DNA of 15,574 bases from Hodarchaeum sp048939725 (lineage in GTDB: Archaea > Asgardarchaeota > Heimdallarchaeia > Hodarchaeales > Hodarchaeaceae), in the NCBI GenBank assembly GCA_048939725.1, contig JBHLPG010000078.1, forward strand, positions 1 to 15,574. Direction: 5' to 3'. Of this stretch, positions 13,263 to 15,574 are shown piece after piece; the first letter of the stretch is position 1, and every line of letters begins with the position of its first letter. The translations under genes and the position numbers were made by a program. The notes under the pieces were generated by a model that saw only the letters and a list, made by a program, of their open reading frames with translations, did not search any database and had not been told where the DNA came from.

Positions 13263-13875
13263 ACATACTGGCTATAGAAAGAATACTACCGTAAAGCTCA
13301 TTCATCCCACTACCTTCTTTAGCAGAAATTGGGATTATGGGACTTTGGAAAGTTTCTTCTACAAGGCTTGTATCAGCTTCAGGTAAATCAGTCTTGTTTG
13401 CAGCTACAATTAGTGGAATATTCCTTGCTTCTAAATTTCCAAGTACTGTCCAGTTAATCTGATCAAAGGGGGCTCTAGCAGCATCAACGACCACGATTGC
13501 GGCATCAAGCTTGTCAAGTGATTGAATAGCTTTTATTACACCCCTCGTTGCTTCTTTGGCACGTTCTATACTTTCCTGTCGGGAGAGCCCAAAGGATTGA
13601 AATTCCCGATAATCAACTGAAGTCGCGATACCTGGTGTATCAACAACTGTCAAATCAAGTGATCCATTATGGTCTGAGACCGTACAATGTTCTAAAGCGA
13701 CAACATCACGTGTTTCGTGAGGAATAGGACTAACTTCTCCAAGGGGTGTTCCATTTCCACATTCACTGGAAATTCTATTTGCTAATGTTGTTTTTCCAGC
13801 ATTGGGGGCGCCTAAAATACCAATTGTCAGTTTAGATTTTCGACTTCGCGCAAAGATCCGCGAAAGTATACTCAT
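13261..13875 (-). CDS. Era/Obg-like GTPase, first gene of conserved archaeal trio
   Basis: 204 residues from ATG 13875. G motifs: GAPNAGKT (22-29), HETRDV with the switch I threonine (53-58), DTPG (79-82), NKTD (160-163) and SAKEG (184-188). The arrangement is of the TrmE-Era-EngA-like type: an N-terminal P-loop, TP-x-x-x-x-x-H-x-T-R-D, and a DTPG rather than DxxGQ switch II. It is shorter than bacterial Era and has no KH domain, so it is not Era itself. In archaea this GTPase is commonly followed by DUF2073 and a Zn-ribbon gene, as here. A TTG at 13896 in the same frame would add seven residues, but a perfect GGAGGT nine bases before ATG 13875 fixes the start. A role in ribosome or RNA-linked processes is plausible from the family, not shown. 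Confidence 0.9.
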   Translation of the reverse strand: MSILSRIFARSRKSKLTIGILGAPNAGKTTLANRISSECGNGTPLGEVSPIPHETRDVVALEHCTVSDHNGSLDLTVVDTPGIATSVDYREFQSFGLSRQESIERAKEATRGVIKAIQSLDKLDAAIVVVDAARAPFDQINWTVLGNLEARNIPLIVAANKTDLPEADTSLVEETFQSPIIPISAKEGSGMNELYGSILSIASM

Positions 13876-13884
13876 GAGTTTTTT

Positions 13885-13890
13885 ACCTCC
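13885..13890 (-). promoter_or_regulatory. Strong Shine-Dalgarno GGAGGT of the Era-like gene
   Basis: GGAGGT on the minus strand lies 9 bases upstream of ATG 13875, the strongest ribosome-binding site in the window. A TATA-like stretch (GTATAAC, 13927-13921 on the minus strand) lies at a suitable distance for a leader containing it. Confidence 0.75.
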
Positions 13891-14004
13891 AGTCAAACAG
13901 TCTAATATTGAATTGCTAGGTTATACTCTACATACATTTCTCATTTGATATTGCCCCATGTTATGCAAATAATACTTAGTGTGAAACCAAAAACCACACA
14001 CCCC

Positions 14005-14011
14005 AAAAAAA
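14005..14011 (-). terminator. T7 terminator after the MFS gene
   Basis: On the minus strand a run of seven T residues begins 9 bases after the MFS stop at 14021, and further T-rich stretches follow. It separates the MFS gene from the Era-like operon, whose promoter would lie in 13897-14000. Confidence 0.5.
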
Positions 14012-14020
14012 GTAATAATC

Positions 14021-15385
14021 CTATGGAGAAGTTAGCTGGTCTAATTCGTAATCCAAGGGATTAGGATAAATAAATTTATGCAAACTAGCAGAAATTATTC
14101 TTAGAAGAGCGATTAATATCAGCATTATAAAGAGGACCGTATTGAAATCAGGGCTATTATAATCGATCCCTGTGAGTCTTAACCAAATATCCATAACAAA
14201 GCCAGCAGATAGTGATCCAGCAAAAGCACTAAATCCTCCAGCTGTTAACAAAATGGAATAATATCTACCTTTGGTTTCCTCTGTAGAACAATCCAAGGAA
14301 TAGGTTGCTACGCTAGTGTCTTCAGCTCCAAAAGCAAATCCACCAAGAATATTAGCTATCACTAAAAACCATGCATTACCAGTCACGAGGCCAATTGCAT
14401 ACCCTAGAGGGACTATTGTATATCCCATTCTGGAAAACAATATGACAATTTTTTTGTTAAAAACCTCATCTGCAAGACGTCCTCCAATGTTTTGACCTAA
14501 TCCACGGGGTATATTAAACATCACCCATATTAAAGCTACCATTAACCAAGAATCAGCAACTCTCAAGGTGACAAAAGGAAATATTGGCCAAGCTGTTGAC
14601 ATCGCAAATGAGAAAAAAGTGCTAATGGGCAAAAATCGTCTAAAGGGCTTGTTCCTCTGAACTAATACCTTTAAGGATGGATGAAACTCCTCATCAATCA
14701 CAACTCTATTCCTTGCATCATACTTTTCAACCAAAAAATAGGAAACGCAAATTGTAATCAGAAAAATTAAGGCTCCTGAAAAAAATGGGATGAAAAAGAC
14801 TGGTTTGCTTAAAGCATAATCTTCTGGTAATTTGGGAAAAGGGAATGAACTTAATTCCATTAAGATCCCCAAACTTAGAATTAAGAATACGGAACTCATA
14901 GTTCCAATAGAATTTATTCTGCCAACAAAGGAGGCACGAATCTCTTCTGATGAATAATCCCCCAAAAAGGCATTCCATGCGGGAATAATACTAAATCCAA
15001 TACTTGTCATCAATAATGAGATTATCACTAGCTCCATAGGATTTCTAACAAAGGGGGATATTAAACAGGTTAGTGCGAGGGTTAAGAGACCAATTGTTAT
15101 AACAAGTTTCCTTCCTCGGAGATCAGATAACCAGCCCCATATTCCTTGAAAGATGTTGGCTCCTAAATTCCTTACTGAAGTTAATATAGATTGCTCTAAG
15201 GGGGTTGCTCCAAGTACTATTCCAAAATATGACAAGTAGACAAAAATAGACGATCTACCAGCTGCATAACCTATACTTGTTCCCCATATGGGAATTTTTT
15301 CCCTTAAGCTGCTCTCTGTGACGGAAGAAGAGGTTTTATCATCATTATGATTTTTAAGATTCACAATATTCTCATCTTCAGTCAT
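14021..15385 (-). CDS. major facilitator superfamily (MFS) transporter
   Basis: 454 residues with about twelve hydrophobic segments in two halves. The N-terminal tail (1-30) is polar and cytoplasmic. Motif A reads GWLSDLRGRK (84-93), between helices 2 and 3, and its repeat in the second half reads GGRLADEVFNKK (301-312), between helices 8 and 9. A charged central loop (about 219-250) joins the halves. This is a secondary transporter in the cell membrane, driven by an ion gradient, for a small solute or for drug efflux. Substrate cannot be deduced; neighbours give no hint. Length is typical. ATG 15385 is preceded by an AT-rich region with no strong ribosome-binding site. It is transcribed alone, with a T7 terminator downstream. 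Confidence 0.92.
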   Translation of the reverse strand: MTEDENIVNLKNHNDDKTSSSVTESSLREKIPIWGTSIGYAAGRSSIFVYLSYFGIVLGATPLEQSILTSVRNLGANIFQGIWGWLSDLRGRKLVITIGLLTLALTCLISPFVRNPMELVIISLLMTSIGFSIIPAWNAFLGDYSSEEIRASFVGRINSIGTMSSVFLILSLGILMELSSFPFPKLPEDYALSKPVFFIPFFSGALIFLITICVSYFLVEKYDARNRVVIDEEFHPSLKVLVQRNKPFRRFLPISTFFSFAMSTAWPIFPFVTLRVADSWLMVALIWVMFNIPRGLGQNIGGRLADEVFNKKIVILFSRMGYTIVPLGYAIGLVTGNAWFLVIANILGGFAFGAEDTSVATYSLDCSTEETKGRYYSILLTAGGFSAFAGSLSAGFVMDIWLRLTGIDYNSPDFNTVLFIMLILIALLRIISASLHKFIYPNPLDYELDQLTSP

Positions 15386-15512
15386 TGAACTATTGCCTCA
15401 AGGAAATGTCATAAGACAATATAAAAAAGAAAAATATTCTTATTTCAGGTAATTCGTTGAGGATAGATGAAATTTTCCTCTAATTTATAATTACTTGCAA
15501 AGATCAAACAAG

Positions 15513-15522
15513 AAAAAAAAAA
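15513..15522 (-). terminator. T10 terminator of a gene entering from the right edge
   Basis: On the minus strand ten consecutive T residues follow a pyrimidine-rich stretch, about 28 bases after a TAG at 15552-15550. This is the longest homopolymer T-run in the window and fits an archaeal oligo-T terminator. Confidence 0.55.
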
Positions 15523-15549
15523 GGGGAAGAGAGGAAGGTGGAATGATGA

Positions 15550-15574
15550 CTACTTTCTACCAGCTTTTGTTTTT
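15550..15574 (-). CDS. possible C-terminal end of a gene truncated by the window edge
   Basis: On the minus strand the last bases read KTKAGRK followed by TAG at 15552-15550, then the T10 terminator. A basic tail ending at a stop just before a terminator is what a real gene end looks like, but seven codons cannot identify it. Product unknown. Confidence 0.3.

Noticed and set aside
13261..13896. Identification of the GTPase as bacterial-type Era
   Set aside because: At 204 residues it has no C-terminal KH domain, and its neighbours are the archaeal DUF2073 and Zn-ribbon proteins.
3385..14030. Identical CTTCTCCATA at the ends of the archaeosortase and MFS genes
   Set aside because: A shared 10-mer encoding Ser-Pro-stop in two genes is compatible with coincidence; flanking sequences do not match.
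14727..14978. Minus-strand 83-residue frame inside the MFS gene
   Set aside because: It is a shifted frame within an intact transporter gene with no features of its own.
1..15574. CRISPR arrays, insertion sequences, transposases, integrases, prophage genes
   Set aside because: No regularly spaced repeats, terminal inverted repeats or transposase/integrase motifs were found. The HTH at the start of the 573-residue protein resembles transposase HTHs but lacks any catalytic domain.

Overview
The window looks like an AT-rich piece of an archaeal genome, most probably an Asgard archaeon. Four signs point that way: a Rab/Ras-type small GTPase, an Arf/Sar1-type GTPase fused to a second longin/roadblock-like domain, an asparaginyl-tRNA synthetase of the archaeal/eukaryotic type, and a zinc-ribbon protein carrying an eight-proline tract of the kind profilins bind. 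Archaeal context is supported by TATA-type promoters close to start codons, T-run terminators, an archaeosortase, a KaiC-type ATPase, and the archaeal trio Era-like GTPase / DUF2073 / Zn-ribbon. The lineage inside Asgard cannot be fixed from this sequence.

Layout. 1-154: end of a small Lrp-type RAM-domain gene. 205-250: a cluster of ATATGAAC half-sites next to a TATA-like box. 273-1994 (+): large HTH / polyproline / double zinc-ribbon protein. 2002-4215 (-): archaeosortase-like membrane protein followed by AsnRS. 4396-7156 (+): Rab-like GTPase, small AbrB-like protein, a 10-N assembly gap, KaiC-like ATPase, lipoate-protein-ligase-like enzyme. 7142-8104 (-): Arf/Sar1-like GTPase with C-terminal extension, overlapping the ligase gene by 15 bases at the 3' ends. 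8317-10870 (-): NDP-sugar pyrophosphorylase followed 14-17 bases later by a phosphohexomutase homologue with an eroded active site, then a hairpin and T-run terminator. 11144-11341 (-): AN1-like small zinc protein in an otherwise sparse region. 11626-12546 (+): long coiled coil with C-terminal winged helix. 12570-13875 (-): tightly packed Era-like GTPase, DUF2073 and Zn-ribbon operon with good Shine-Dalgarno sites. 14021-15385 (-): MFS transporter. The right edge probably holds the tail of another minus-strand gene.

How the genes fit together. The pyrophosphorylase and the degenerate mutase resemble, as two genes, the bacterial proteins in which a nucleotidyltransferase is fused to a mutase-like domain, so they may form one complex supplying activated sugars. 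The archaeosortase is a surface-protein processing enzyme, but no substrate is visible here. The two small GTPases, the longin-like extension and the polyproline protein are the eukaryote-like part of the window and the best leads.

Translation starts are varied. At least four genes (start positions 4215, 5153, 5596, 8104) appear to start with TTG, and AsnRS with GTG. Genes inside operons or with leaders have GGAGGT or GGTGAG sites. Others look leaderless.
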